Assembly (NCBI RefSeq): GCF_024170165.1
Contig: NZ_JALJXP010000008.1
Location: 62,001 to 126,000 of the forward strand
DNA: 64,000 bases
Direction of reading: 5' to 3'
DNA from: Pseudomonas nitroreducens
Lineage (GTDB): Bacteria > Pseudomonadota > Gammaproteobacteria > Pseudomonadales > Pseudomonadaceae
Below the pieces are notes generated by a model. It made no database searches, was not told where the DNA came from, and was given only the letters and a program-made list of their open reading frames with translations. Made by a program: the position numbers and the translations under genes. Shown here one piece after another: positions 1-7,782 of the stretch (positions within the stretch are counted from its first letter, which is position 1; the number at the start of each line of letters is the position of its first letter).

Positions 1-1117
1 TGTGGTAGCCGAGCAGCGGGAAGATCGATTCGTCGTGCGCGGCCGGCAGCTCGACGTCGATCCGCAGCGTGGCCAGCCGGCCCTCGTCGCGGTGGCTGCC
101 GACGTTCGGCGCGCGGCCGGTGAGGGCAATGCAGATGTCGAGGTAATCCGGGTATTTCAGGGTGCGCGCGCCAAGCACGCTGTTGGCGTACACCACGGCG
201 TTGGACTCGGCCCAGACCACCTGTTCGCCGAGGCTCGGCTTGCTGTCCAGCAGGTAGGGAGCGCAGGTGTAGCTCATCTGCGCGCCCATCTCCATGTAGG
301 CATCGCCCAGCGCGGCGGCGGGTTCGCCGAAGGCCTTGTCGACGCCCAGCTCGCGCCAGCGGCGGTGGTCCACGGAGATGGAATTCAGAGTGGTCGGCAC
401 CTTCACCTGGCCGCCCCAGTCCGCCAGCTGGCGGGCGAAGCGCAGGCTTGCGGGGCCGGTATAGATGCAACCGTCGATGTGCGCCTGGGCCACATCGAGC
501 AAATCCTTGGCACCTTGCAGCGCGGCCATGCGCAGGACGATCTGCATGGCGGCCTGGGCGGCCTTGCCCTGCTTGCCGTCGAGCAGCTCATGGTCGCCGG
601 CATTCAGCGCCAGGCCCTCCGGCAGCGGGCCGGCGTCGCTGGCCATCACGCCCTGCCAGCCATCGGCAGGGCGCTCGGCGGTGAGGGTTACCTGACCGTC
701 TTCGATACGGGCCCAGCCGCCCGTGGACAACTGCTCGAAACCTTCGCGACCCAGGCACAGCACCGGGATGGAGCGGCCGAACAACGCCTGCGCCACCAGC
801 ACGCCGAGGGTGAGGATTTCGTCCGGCTCGGCCAGCAGCAGGGCTGCCGGCGCGTGGCCGTTGAGCAGTATCTCCAGCATCACGCTGCTGCCGGTACAGG
901 AGCCGCGTCCGCTGGGAATCGCCAGCACCCGGCCGGGCAGGAAACTGCCCGACAGCGGATGGTGGCGGTCGATGACCTCGCCCGTGAAAGGCTCGACGCC
1001 TCCCCAGAAGCTCAGCCCGGTGGCGGCGGACAGTAGCGCCCCTTCGGCGCTACCCCCCATCAGGACCCGCCCTGTGAGGCGTGTGTCCCGCACCCTTGAA
1101 GCCTGCATCGAAGACAT
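1..1117 (-). CDS. Aconitase X (fused small + large domain), probable cis-3-hydroxy-L-proline dehydratase; 3' end beyond window
   Basis: The reading frame is open from an ATG at 1117 to the window edge, 372 codons without a stop, so the C-terminus is missing. The N-terminal ~130 residues resemble the small swivelling AcnX domain (DUF126): a GRG segment near residue 70 is followed by CTGSSVMLE and later LLLAEPD. The rest is the large domain (DUF521), with DGCIYTGPASLRFA, VPTTLNSISVD, AYMEMGAQMSYTCAPYLL and the hallmark VVYANSVLGART. Family knowledge: bacterial fused AcnX proteins dehydrate cis-3-hydroxy-L-proline to 1-pyrroline-2-carboxylate. It lies 13 bp downstream of the binding-protein gene, so the two probably share one transcript. 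A second ATG three codons in (1108) is a possible start. Family assignment is strong; the substrate is inferred from the hydroxyproline neighbours. Confidence 0.87.
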   Translation of the reverse strand, partial: MSSMQASRVRDTRLTGRVLMGGSAEGALLSAATGLSFWGGVEPFTGEVIDRHHPLSGSFLPGRVLAIPSGRGSCTGSSVMLEILLNGHAPAALLLAEPDEILTLGVLVAQALFGRSIPVLCLGREGFEQLSTGGWARIEDGQVTLTAERPADGWQGVMASDAGPLPEGLALNAGDHELLDGKQGKAAQAAMQIVLRMAALQGAKDLLDVAQAHIDGCIYTGPASLRFARQLADWGGQVKVPTTLNSISVDHRRWRELGVDKAFGEPAAALGDAYMEMGAQMSYTCAPYLLDSKPSLGEQVVWAESNAVVYANSVLGARTLKYPDYLDICIALTGRAPNVGSHRDEGRLATLRIDVELPAAHDESIFPLLGYH

Positions 1118-1130
1118 GGTGCACCCGCTG

Positions 1131-1937
1131 TCAGTAGTACACGTGGGGAACGGTGAGATCGACCGGGGCGCCGCCGACCCACTTCTCGTACAGCTCGGCG
1201 TAACGGCCGGTACGGACCTGCTGGTTGACGAAGAGGTTGAGGTAGTGGATCAGGCCGTACTCGTTGCGCGCGGCGGCCAGCGACACGTAGTCGATCACGT
1301 AGGGCGCGTTGCCCACGACCTTCAGGCCCTTGTACTTGCCGGACTTGAGGGTGGAGGCGGCGACGGTGTTGGTCACCACGGTGGCGTCGATGTGGCCCTG
1401 GGCGACGGCGAGGATGGTGTCGTTCTGGCTCTGGTAGGCGCGGAAGCTGCCCTTGCCGGCCCACTTCTTCACGTCCTTCTCCAGCGCGATGGCCTCGTAG
1501 GTGCCGCTGGTGTTGCCCACCGGACGGTCCTTGAGGTCGTCGTACTTGGTGATGCCGGTGTCGTCGCGGGTCAGCACGACCATCTGGAAGGCGAAGTAGG
1601 GGATGGTCATGGCGACCGTCTTGGCGCGCTCCAGGGTGTCGGAGGTGGAGGCGACGATTACGTCGGCGCGGCCGGACACCAGCGCGGGGATGCGATCCGG
1701 GAAGGGCGTCTCGACGACTTCGGCGGTCACGCCCAGCACTTTCGCCAGGTCGTTGCAGTAGTCCACGTCGAAGCCGACCGGGTTGTTCTGCGCATCGCGC
1801 GAACCCATCGGTGGGAAGTCCAGGGTCACGGCGCAGCGCAGCTTGCCGGATTCGATGATGTCGTCGAGCTTGTCGGCCTGCGCCTGGCCGACGAGGAACA
1901 CAGCGGTGAGGGCTAGAGCAATTCGGGAGAATTTCAT
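1131..1937 (-). CDS. Periplasmic amino-acid-binding protein (SBP family 3), probably for hydroxyproline
   Basis: This 268-residue protein begins with a classic signal peptide (MKFSRIALAL, cleavage probably after AQA near residue 21). The mature protein starts LDDIIESGKLRCAV and has the family-3 solute-binding fold, with ALVSGRADVIVASTSDT, a hinge near GNTSGTYEAIA and the C-terminal YAELYEKWVGG. No ABC permease or ATPase genes lie nearby in the window; they may lie beyond the left edge. It is the first gene after a sigma54 promoter and a GntR-type operator, and it is followed at 13 bp by the aconitase X gene. The hydroxyproline substrate is an inference from this context; another cyclic or polar amino acid is possible. 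Confidence 0.86.
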   Translation of the reverse strand: MKFSRIALALTAVFLVGQAQADKLDDIIESGKLRCAVTLDFPPMGSRDAQNNPVGFDVDYCNDLAKVLGVTAEVVETPFPDRIPALVSGRADVIVASTSDTLERAKTVAMTIPYFAFQMVVLTRDDTGITKYDDLKDRPVGNTSGTYEAIALEKDVKKWAGKGSFRAYQSQNDTILAVAQGHIDATVVTNTVAASTLKSGKYKGLKVVGNAPYVIDYVSLAAARNEYGLIHYLNLFVNQQVRTGRYAELYEKWVGGAPVDLTVPHVYY

Positions 1938-1981
1938 GGGGGCCTCTCTGAGTCAGTGTTGTGCAGCAGTTTTTGTATTAT

Positions 1982-1999
1982 GGATTTCGTATACGATAT
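1982..1999. promoter_or_regulatory. GntR-type operator (copy 1) at the binding-protein promoter
   Basis: The sequence GGATTTCGTATACGATAT contains a GTATAC core inside a near-perfect 16-bp palindrome (1984-1999, one mismatched pair). It matches the site at 7682-7699 (read on the minus strand) at 17 of 18 bases. It lies at the expected start point of the sigma54 promoter just upstream, a position suited to repression. The regulator is probably the GntR protein encoded at 6977-7651. Confidence 0.72.
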
Positions 2000-2006
2000 T
2001 TCTTAG

Positions 2007-2022
2007 AGCAAGGCATGTGCCA
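2007..2022 (-). promoter_or_regulatory. Sigma54 (RpoN) promoter of the binding-protein/aconitase X operon
   Basis: Read on the minus strand this is TGGCAC-ATGCC-TTGCT, an exact match to the -24/-12 consensus TGGCAC-N5-TTGC. The start point should fall near 1997, inside the GTATAC operator, leaving a leader of about 60 nt before the ATG at 1937. A sigma54 promoter needs an enhancer-binding protein, and none is encoded in this part of the window. Confidence 0.78.
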
Positions 2023-2202
2023 GAAACCACTCGGGTGTGACCCATGGGTCGCAAAGCCCGGTGTTCGGGGGATTGGTTGCTGGGAGCCTTCCGAATTAAC
2101 TGTAGGCGGGTTCTGCGCGCTGTTACCAAATGAAGCAGGAGGGCGTTTCGCTGCCCCCAATGGGAGCACTCGGCGAGCGTTTGCGCAGTGGAGTTGAAGA
2201 GC

Positions 2203-2286
2203 GTTCGCGAGCAAGGGCTAGGCGTCCCCCTCGGTCCTACGAAGAGCGCGGGTGTAAACCTGTAGGAGCGAGCTTGCTCGCGAACC
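2203..2286. repeat. Inverted pair of Pseudomonas REP sequences
   Basis: A standard REP unit, TGTAGGAGCGAGCTTGCTCG continuing to CGAACC, occupies 2261-2286. A diverged unit in the opposite orientation (GTTCGCGAGCAAGG to TCCTAC) lies at 2203-2240. It is one of about eight REP clusters in the window. The rest of the 1938-2384 gap holds the operator, the sigma54 promoter and the repeat at 2292-2376; no gene was recognised there. Confidence 0.8.
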
Positions 2287-2291
2287 GCCCA

Positions 2292-2376
2292 GTAGGGCGC
2301 ATAAAGCGGCACGCTTTATCCGCCATTTCTCGGCTGGACTGACGGCGGATAACGCCGTAGGCGTTATGCGCCCTAC
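2292..2376. repeat. Composite palindromic intergenic repeat (GTAGGGCGCATAA family)
   Basis: The outer arms GTAGGGCGCATAA (2292-2304) and TTATGCGCCCTAC (2364-2376) are perfect inverted repeats. Inside, AAAGCGGCACGCTTT and AACGCCGTAGGCGTT form two smaller hairpins, separated by facing CCGCC/GGCGG arms. Related units occur at 3193-3328, 36014-36090, 41698-41730 and 58996-59043. It lies just downstream of the AraC gene. Confidence 0.82.
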
Positions 2377-2384
2377 GGGGCTTG

Positions 2385-3137
2385 TCAGTTGGAAGCGATC
2401 TGCGACTCGCGATACTGCGTCGGCGAAAGCCCGGTCAGTGCGCGGAACTGCCGGCTGAAGGCGCTGTGGTCGGTGTAGCCGCAGCGCAGGGCGATCTCGG
2501 TGATCGGCAGGTCTTCGCCCAGCAGGCGGGTGGCCGCGCCCAGGCGCGCCTTGTGGATCATCTGCCGCGGGGTGAGCTGGAAGATGCGCTTGCAGTGGCG
2601 CTCCAGCTGGGCGACGGACAACCCGGCCAGCTCGGTCAGCTCGCCAAGGTTGATCGGCTTGTCGAAGTGCTCGCGGATATAGGCGTCCACCGCTGCCAGG
2701 CGCTGGTACGCCGGGTGTGTGGATTGCGCCGCCTGCAGGTCGCTGGAAATCCCCGCCATGCCGATCACCGCGCCGCCTGCATCGCGCAGCGCCAGCTTGT
2801 GGGTCAGGCACCAGCCGGGCTGGCGGCCGGGGTAGAGGTGCAGCTCCAGCTGGTCGCTGAGCTGCCCGCCGGTTTCCAGCACGCGGCGGTCCTGCTCGGT
2901 GTAGACCGGGCCGAAGCGCGAGGGGAAGACTTCCTCGGCGGTGCGCCCGAGCAGTTCGCTGGCGTCCTTCACGCCGCAGCGCCGCGCCAGGGTCTGGTTG
3001 ACCAGCACGTAGCGCGCCGCGGTGTCCTTGATGAAGAACACCACGTCGGGCATGGCATCGAGCAGCGGGGCGATCTGCCGGAAAGTCTGCAGCAGGCTGT
3101 CCAGGTCGCGGGCGCCCTGGGGGATCAGGTCGTGCAT
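2385..3137 (-). CDS. PAS domain-containing AraC-family regulator (LhpR-like)
   Basis: The 250-residue protein has an N-terminal PAS domain (DAMPDVVFFIKDTAARYVLVN, about residues 25-130) and a C-terminal AraC double helix-turn-helix (about 150-248). The latter contains INLGELTELAGLSVAQLERH, DLPITEIALRCGYTDHSAFS and FRALTGLSPTQYR. It probably senses a small ligand and activates hydroxyproline genes. P. aeruginosa LhpR is an AraC-type activator in the equivalent cluster, but orthology is inferred from position. The start used is the ATG at 3137; an in-frame ATG at 3164 would add nine residues, and neither has a clear ribosome-binding site. It is separated from the dehydrogenase genes by three palindromic repeats, so it probably has its own promoter. 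Confidence 0.85.
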   Translation of the reverse strand: MHDLIPQGARDLDSLLQTFRQIAPLLDAMPDVVFFIKDTAARYVLVNQTLARRCGVKDASELLGRTAEEVFPSRFGPVYTEQDRRVLETGGQLSDQLELHLYPGRQPGWCLTHKLALRDAGGAVIGMAGISSDLQAAQSTHPAYQRLAAVDAYIREHFDKPINLGELTELAGLSVAQLERHCKRIFQLTPRQMIHKARLGAATRLLGEDLPITEIALRCGYTDHSAFSRQFRALTGLSPTQYRESQIASN

Positions 3138-3192
3138 CGGAAAGCGGGTCGGCTGTCGGAACATGGAGAATACGGGGCGAAGGGCCTTCGTG

Positions 3193-3328
3193 GTAGGGCG
3201 AATAACGCCTCGGGCGTTATCCGCCGCAGTCAATGCGAGGGAGCAGGTCCGGCGGATAAAGCGTGCCGCTTTATGCGCCCTGCGGAGTGCGCGCGTAGGG
3301 CGCATAACGCCCCAAGCGTTATCCGCCG
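3193..3328. repeat. Cluster of three GTAGGGCG-family palindromic repeats
   Basis: Three units lie at 3193-3226 (GTAGGGCGAATAACGCC...), 3251-3284 (GGCGGATAAAGCGTGCC..., opposite orientation) and 3295-3328 (GTAGGGCGCATAACGCC...). Each folds as a hairpin around a central GC-rich arm. The cluster fills the gap between the dehydrogenase operon (stop at 3338) and the AraC gene. It may protect or end the operon mRNA, but it has no T-run typical of intrinsic terminators. Confidence 0.8.
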
Positions 3329-3337
3329 TCCGCTCCT

Positions 3338-4585
3338 TCAGTCTTCTGCGAGCTGCAACAGGGTTTCCACCCGCGCCGGGCTGAACGGCGGGCGCGGGGC
3401 CGGCGGTTGCCAGCCGAACAGCTGCTTCGCCGCCGCGCCGCACACGCGGCCCTGGCAGGCGCCCATGCCGCAGCGGCTGGCGAGCTTGGCGGCGGTCCAG
3501 TCCGCTTTGCCGGCCAGCGCCGAGTAGGGCACGTCTTCGCAGCGGCAGATCAGGGTGTCCAGCTGGGCCAGCTGGTTCAGCCGCGGGTCGAGGGCGAAGT
3601 CCTGTTTGAGTGCAACGGCGAAGCCCTGCCAGCGCTGGCGCTGCGCCCAGAACTCGCGCGCGCGCTCATGCTCACCGACGGCGGCGTGGCCGGCGATGCG
3701 ACCTTCCACCAGGGCTTTTTCCGAGCCGCCAAAGCCGGTGCATTCGCCCGCTGCATAGATGCCATCGCGGCTGCTCGCCTGCCAGGCATCGACGCGGATC
3801 GCGCCGTCGTCCACCGCGCAGCCCAGCGCCTGGCCGAGTTGCACATTGGGGATCAGGCCGAAGCCGCAGGCCAGGCGATCGCAGGCGATCTCCTTCAGCT
3901 TGCCACCCTGGCGGATGCGTACGCCTTCCAGGTGATCGCTACCCAGGGCGGCGACCACATGGCTGTCGGCGCGGTAGGCCGGGTCATACAGGCCAAAGGA
4001 CTGCAGCAGCTTGTTCGGCCAGCGCGGCAGCTTCAGGGCGAAACGTGCGAGCGCCGGCCAGGGCGCCTGTTCGGCGATGCGCAGGATCTTCGCACCGTTG
4101 GCGCGTGCAGTGGCGGCGCTGGCGAGCAGCAGCGGGCCGCTGCCGGCGATCACCACGCGTTGCCCATCCACCGGCATACCGCCTTTGACCAGCGCCTGCA
4201 GGCCACCCGCACCGGTGACGCCGGGCAGCGTCCAGCCGGGGAAGGGCAGCAACAGCTCGCGCGCGCCGGTGCAGAGGATCAGCTTGCGGTAGTCCAGGCG
4301 CCAGCCGCGCTCGAAATCTTCCAGCAGCAGGCCGCGCTCGCCTGCCAGCGCGACCACGCGCGTGCCGTTGTGAGTCCTGATATTGGCGCAGGCAGCCACT
4401 TGCTCGCGTAGCTCGGTGGCGGCACGCGGCAGGTGCGCGTTGGGGCCGTCGCGCCAGATCTGCCCGCCGGGCAGCGGGTTGTCGTCGAGGATGACGATGC
4501 TCGCGCCGCTGGGCGCGGCGGCGAGGGCGGCGGACAGCCCGGCCGGGCCGGCGCCGATGATGACGATATCGGCCGCAGCGTTCAT
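3338..4585 (-). CDS. D-hydroxyproline dehydrogenase subunit: FAD/NAD(P)-binding protein with C-terminal 2Fe-2S domain
   Basis: The protein has 415 residues. The N-terminus (ADIVIIGAGPAGLSAALAA) is a Rossmann FAD-binding motif. A second nucleotide-binding motif (VVIAGSGPLLLASAA) lies near residue 160, and GIYAAGECTGFGG near 300 is the usual third FAD contact. The C-terminal Bfd-like domain carries four cysteines (LICRCEDV and CGMGACQGRVC) for a 2Fe-2S cluster. Similar proteins form the heteromeric D-hydroxyproline dehydrogenase of P. aeruginosa (LhpBEF), which oxidises cis-4-hydroxy-D-proline and passes electrons on. The start ATG overlaps the stop of the small 2Fe-2S gene (ATGA), showing tight translational coupling. 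Opine or sarcosine oxidases have similar subunits; the epimerase in the same operon favours hydroxyproline. Confidence 0.88.
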   Translation of the reverse strand: MNAAADIVIIGAGPAGLSAALAAAPSGASIVILDDNPLPGGQIWRDGPNAHLPRAATELREQVAACANIRTHNGTRVVALAGERGLLLEDFERGWRLDYRKLILCTGARELLLPFPGWTLPGVTGAGGLQALVKGGMPVDGQRVVIAGSGPLLLASAATARANGAKILRIAEQAPWPALARFALKLPRWPNKLLQSFGLYDPAYRADSHVVAALGSDHLEGVRIRQGGKLKEIACDRLACGFGLIPNVQLGQALGCAVDDGAIRVDAWQASSRDGIYAAGECTGFGGSEKALVEGRIAGHAAVGEHERAREFWAQRQRWQGFAVALKQDFALDPRLNQLAQLDTLICRCEDVPYSALAGKADWTAAKLASRCGMGACQGRVCGAAAKQLFGWQPPAPRPPFSPARVETLLQLAED

Positions 4586-4818
4586 GGGCGGGTCTCCACC
4601 TGCATGCCGTCGCGGCACAGGGTCTGGCAGGCCAGGCGACGCTGGCCGTCGATGCTCACCCGGCATTCCTGGCAGACGCCCATGCCGCACAAGGGGGCGC
4701 GGCGCTGGCCGCTGACCGAGGTGCGCGTGGTGCCGTCACCGCCCAGGGCGAGCGCGGCGGCGACCGTGGTGCCGGCGGCGACCCGCAGCGGGCGGCCGTC
4801 GAGGATCAGCTCAGGCAT
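4582..4818 (-). CDS. Small 2Fe-2S ferredoxin-like subunit of D-hydroxyproline dehydrogenase
   Basis: This is a 78-residue protein of the (2Fe-2S)-binding family found in heteromeric amino-acid dehydrogenases. The cluster ligands are visible in APLCGMGVCQECRVSIDGQ and the later LACQT, a plant-ferredoxin-like Cx4Cx2C...C pattern. The chosen ATG (4818) lies inside the last codons of the upstream FAD oxidase gene (8-nt overlap), and its stop overlaps the next start (ATGA). It probably relays electrons between the two flavoprotein subunits. Confidence 0.86.
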   Translation of the reverse strand: MPELILDGRPLRVAAGTTVAAALALGGDGTTRTSVSGQRRAPLCGMGVCQECRVSIDGQRRLACQTLCRDGMQVETRP

Positions 4819-5923
4819 GGGTGTTGACTCCGGGGAAGCGGCGCGGGGAATAGGGTTCGGCCGGCAGCGGCAACGGCTCATCACACAACTGCGCGGCGAG
4901 CAGGTCGGCGGTGCCCGGCGCGGTGGTCACGCCGAGGCCCTCGTGGCCGACTGCCAGCCACAGACCGGGGCGCTGCGGGTGTTCGCCCACCAGCGGCATA
5001 CCGTCCGGGCTGGCGGCGCGGAATCCGGCCCAGCTGCGGATCACGTTGAGGTTGGCCAGGCCGGGCATGTAGTCCACGGCGCGACGCAGCATCTTCGCCA
5101 GCATCCAGCCTTCCACTTGCGGGTCGGTGGTGCCGAACTGCCGCGAGGCACCGATGAACAGCTGGCCGGTGGGGCGCGGCTGGATGTTGCAGGCCACCGA
5201 GGGGCCGCTGGCGTTGTGCGCGCTGGTCACGTAGCCCAGTTCGACCAGGGTGCGGCGCACCTTGCCGGGGTAGCGGTCGGTGATCAGCAGGTGGCCTTTC
5301 TTCGGTTCGATGGGCAGGCCGGGGCACAGCTCGCCGGCCTGGATGCCGTTGGCCAGCACCACGGCCCTGGCGCTCAGCCACTGGCCGTTGTCGAGGCGCA
5401 CGCGGGGTTCGTCGATCTCCACCACCTTGGCCTGACGCTGGCGGATCGGTTTCAGCGCCGATTCCAGCAGCCAGGCGGCGGCGCGCGGTGCGTAGAGAAT
5501 GCCGTCGCCGGTGATCTCCAGCCCGCCATGCAGGTCCTTGCGCAGCTCGGGTTCTTCCTGCTGCAGCTCGGCGCTGTTCAGCAGTTTCGCAGCGACGCCG
5601 TGTTCGCGCAGTACGGCGAATTTTCGTTCGGCTTCGGCCATCTCTTCGTCATTGGCGGCCAGCCACATCGTGCCGTTGCTGCGGTAGGCGCACTCGGCGG
5701 GCATGTCGTGGCCCCACTCGCGCCAGCGTTGCAGCGAGTAGTTGCTCAGCGCCAGCTCGGCGGCGTTGTCGTCGAGCACCAGCAGGTGGCCCATGCCGAC
5801 GGCGGTGGCGCCGGGCAGGCGCGCGTCCAGCACCAGCACGTCGAGCCCGCGGCGGGCGAGGGCGTGGGCGCAGGCGGCGCCGACTATGCCCGCGCCGATG
5901 ACGATGATGTCCGCATCGCTCAC
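4811..5923 (-). CDS. lhpB: D-hydroxyproline dehydrogenase, FAD-dependent oxidase subunit
   Basis: This 370-residue DadA/glycine-oxidase-type flavoprotein begins [18 protein letters not shown], the dinucleotide-binding fold. It continues with the C-terminal DAO signature ([19 protein letters not shown] and [18 protein letters not shown]). It is expected to oxidise cis-4-hydroxy-D-proline, the epimerase product, to 1-pyrroline-4-hydroxy-2-carboxylate. The start is a GTG at 5923 that overlaps the epimerase stop codon (GTGA); no ATG gives the proper N-terminus of the Rossmann fold. It sits between the epimerase and the two iron-sulfur subunits, the order expected for a heteromeric LhpBEF-type enzyme. 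Confidence 0.9.
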   Translation of the reverse strand: MSDADIIVIGAGIVGAACAHALARRGLDVLVLDARLPGATAVGMGHLLVLDDNAAELALSNYSLQRWREWGHDMPAECAYRSNGTMWLAANDEEMAEAERKFAVLREHGVAAKLLNSAELQQEEPELRKDLHGGLEITGDGILYAPRAAAWLLESALKPIRQRQAKVVEIDEPRVRLDNGQWLSARAVVLANGIQAGELCPGLPIEPKKGHLLITDRYPGKVRRTLVELGYVTSAHNASGPSVACNIQPRPTGQLFIGASRQFGTTDPQVEGWMLAKMLRRAVDYMPGLANLNVIRSWAGFRAASPDGMPLVGEHPQRPGLWLAVGHEGLGVTTAPGTADLLAAQLCDEPLPLPAEPYSPRRFPGVNTHA

Positions 5924-6864
5924 GGGCGGATGCCCCAGGCGAAGGGATCGTCCTCTTCCAGCAGCAGGGTGGCCTCGGCGCTGACGTTGGCGCGCCCACG
6001 GATGGTCGGGATGATGCGGCCCTCGGAGGGTTCTCCGATCCACTCGAAGCGCCCTTCGAACTGGCTGCCGATCACGCTGGCCTGGCGCCAGGCGTCGCCG
6101 GCAGCGAGTTTGCCGTCGGCGGCCAGGCACGCCAGCTTGGCGCTGGTGCCGGTGCCGCAGGGCGAGCGGTCATAGGCCTTGCCGGGGCAGAGTACGTAGT
6201 TGCGGCTGTCCGCATCGGGGTCGTCGGCGAACAGTTCGATGTGGTCGATCAGTCCGCCGTCTTCGCCACGGATGCCCTGGTCTTCCAGCGCCTTCTGCAC
6301 GGCGACGGTGTAGGCGGTCAGCTCGTCGAGGTTGTCGCCGGCGACGCGCAGGCCGTGATCGGCAATCAGGAAGAACCAGTTGCCGCCCCAGGCGATGTCG
6401 CCGTGCACCAGTCCATGACCGGGCACTTCCAGCGGAACCTGTTTGCGGTAGCGGTAGGAGGGGACGTTGCGCACGCTCACCGAGCGGTCGTCGTGCAGGG
6501 TCGCTTCGACGGTGCCCACCGGCGTCTCGATCTTGTGCGTGCCGGGGCCGATGCGCCCCAGGTGCGCCAGCGAGACCACCAGGCCGATGGTGCCGTGGCC
6601 GCACATGCCCAGGTAGCCGGTGTTGTTGAAGAAGATCACCCCGGCGCAGGCGTCCGGGTCCACCGGTTCGCAGAGCAACGCGCCGACCAGCACGTCGCTG
6701 CCGCGCGGCTCCAGCACGGTCGCGGCGCGCCAGCTGTCGTGCTGTTCGGCCAGCAGCGCGCGGCGCTCGGCCATGCTGCCCTTGCCCAGATCGGGAAAGC
6801 CGTCGAGCACCAGGCGAGTGGGTTCGCCGCCGGTGTGGGAATCGAGAACCTGGATGCGTTTCAT
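5920..6864 (-). CDS. lhpA: 4-hydroxyproline 2-epimerase (proline racemase family)
   Basis: The 314-residue protein interconverts trans-4-hydroxy-L-proline and cis-4-hydroxy-D-proline, the first step of bacterial hydroxyproline catabolism. Both catalytic cysteines of the family are present: Cys88 in GMCGHGTIG and Cys236 in [14 protein letters not shown]. The length and the N-terminal [17 protein letters not shown] are typical. The presence of Cys at both sites separates it from the 3-hydroxyproline dehydratases, where the first is replaced. It is followed with overlap by the dehydrogenase genes and preceded by the GntR gene, and it probably belongs to one operon with them. Confidence 0.93.
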   Translation of the reverse strand: MKRIQVLDSHTGGEPTRLVLDGFPDLGKGSMAERRALLAEQHDSWRAATVLEPRGSDVLVGALLCEPVDPDACAGVIFFNNTGYLGMCGHGTIGLVVSLAHLGRIGPGTHKIETPVGTVEATLHDDRSVSVRNVPSYRYRKQVPLEVPGHGLVHGDIAWGGNWFFLIADHGLRVAGDNLDELTAYTVAVQKALEDQGIRGEDGGLIDHIELFADDPDADSRNYVLCPGKAYDRSPCGTGTSAKLACLAADGKLAAGDAWRQASVIGSQFEGRFEWIGEPSEGRIIPTIRGRANVSAEATLLLEEDDPFAWGIRP

Positions 6865-6976
6865 GCTGCCCCCTGAGGTGGTCTTGTGATTGACCCTAGG
6901 GTGGCGCGGGGCGGGGATTGCAGCTTGAGGGTTTTCCGCCGGGCCGATGATGAAATCGGCACAGCGGGTCTTTTAC

Positions 6977-7651
6977 CTAACTCGGCGTCGGCCGGTTCGG
7001 CAGGTGCTCGTAGAGCGTGCGGCAGACGCCGTTGATATGCTCTTCGAGCAGACGCGCGGCGCGGTCGGCATCGCCGGCGCGGCAGGCGTCGAGGATGTCG
7101 TGGTGCTCGTGGTCGGCGCGTTCCTTGCCGTCGGACATGCTCATCTGCAGGCGCAGGTAGCGTTCCACCTTGTCGTGGATCGAGCGGATCAGCCCGACCA
7201 GGTACGGCCGCTGCGCCGGCTCGTAGAGGCAGGCGTGCAGCTCCCAGTTCAGCTCGGCCCAGCGGCCGATGTCATCCTCGCCGACGAACTCGGCACAGAT
7301 GCTCTCGGCGCGGGCGAAGGTCTGCGCGCTCATGTTGGGGATCGCCAGACGCAGCGCCTGGACTTCCAGCACCACGCGCACCTCGAACATCTGCGCCAGT
7401 TCCGGCTCGGAAATCTTCGTCACCAGCGCGCCCTTGTTGCGCTGGAACTCCACCAGGCCCTCGGCTTCCAGGCGCTTGAGCGCCTCGCGCACGGGGATCT
7501 TGCTGACGTTGAAGATCTGCGCGATGTCGTCCTGGCGGATCGGCTCGTGTTCCGCCATCTGGCCGGAAATGATCGCCTCGCGCAGGTGCTTGGCGATGGT
7601 CTCCGAGGCGGAGGGGACGATACCCAGGTTGGGGGCGTTGCGTAGCGGCAC
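6977..7651 (-). CDS. GntR/FadR-family (FCD) transcriptional regulator of the hydroxyproline genes
   Basis: The 224-residue protein has an N-terminal winged helix (ISGQMAEHEPIRQDDIAQIF, then NVSKIPVREALKRLEAEGLV) and a C-terminal FCD ligand domain. The latter has AELNWELHACLYEPAQRPYL and EHHDILDACRAGDADRA, which include the usual metal-binding histidines. It is the first gene of the minus-strand cluster. A GTATAC palindrome 31 bp upstream of its start also occurs at the binding-protein promoter (1982-1999), suggesting autorepression and control of the distant operon. Its effector is probably hydroxyproline or a breakdown product. Confidence 0.88.
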   Translation of the reverse strand: MPLRNAPNLGIVPSASETIAKHLREAIISGQMAEHEPIRQDDIAQIFNVSKIPVREALKRLEAEGLVEFQRNKGALVTKISEPELAQMFEVRVVLEVQALRLAIPNMSAQTFARAESICAEFVGEDDIGRWAELNWELHACLYEPAQRPYLVGLIRSIHDKVERYLRLQMSMSDGKERADHEHHDILDACRAGDADRAARLLEEHINGVCRTLYEHLPNRPTPS

Positions 7652-7681
7652 GATGCAGTCCGGTCAGGTGGCGGTTGTCGG

Positions 7682-7699
7682 ATATGGTATACGAAATCC
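7682..7699. promoter_or_regulatory. GntR-type operator (copy 2) upstream of the GntR gene
   Basis: The plus strand reads ATATGGTATACGAAATCC, the reverse complement of which matches 17 of 18 bases at 1982-1999. The GTATAC core lies at 7687-7692, 31 bp before the GntR start codon. Two copies, one before the regulator and one before a target operon, are the usual pattern for an autoregulated local repressor. Confidence 0.72.
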
Positions 7700-7782
7700 C
7701 TGTGATGCAGTGAAGCACCGGCAAGCGGTCATCGCAATGGCTGAGTCGGTGCATTTGCACACGCAATGCGCGTGCCGGGGAA

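Noticed and set aside
2-1036. Long open frame on the plus strand at the left edge
   Set aside because: It is antisense to the aconitase X gene and has the Val/Gly/His/Gln-rich composition typical of antisense frames in GC-rich DNA. The minus-strand frame has clear family motifs.
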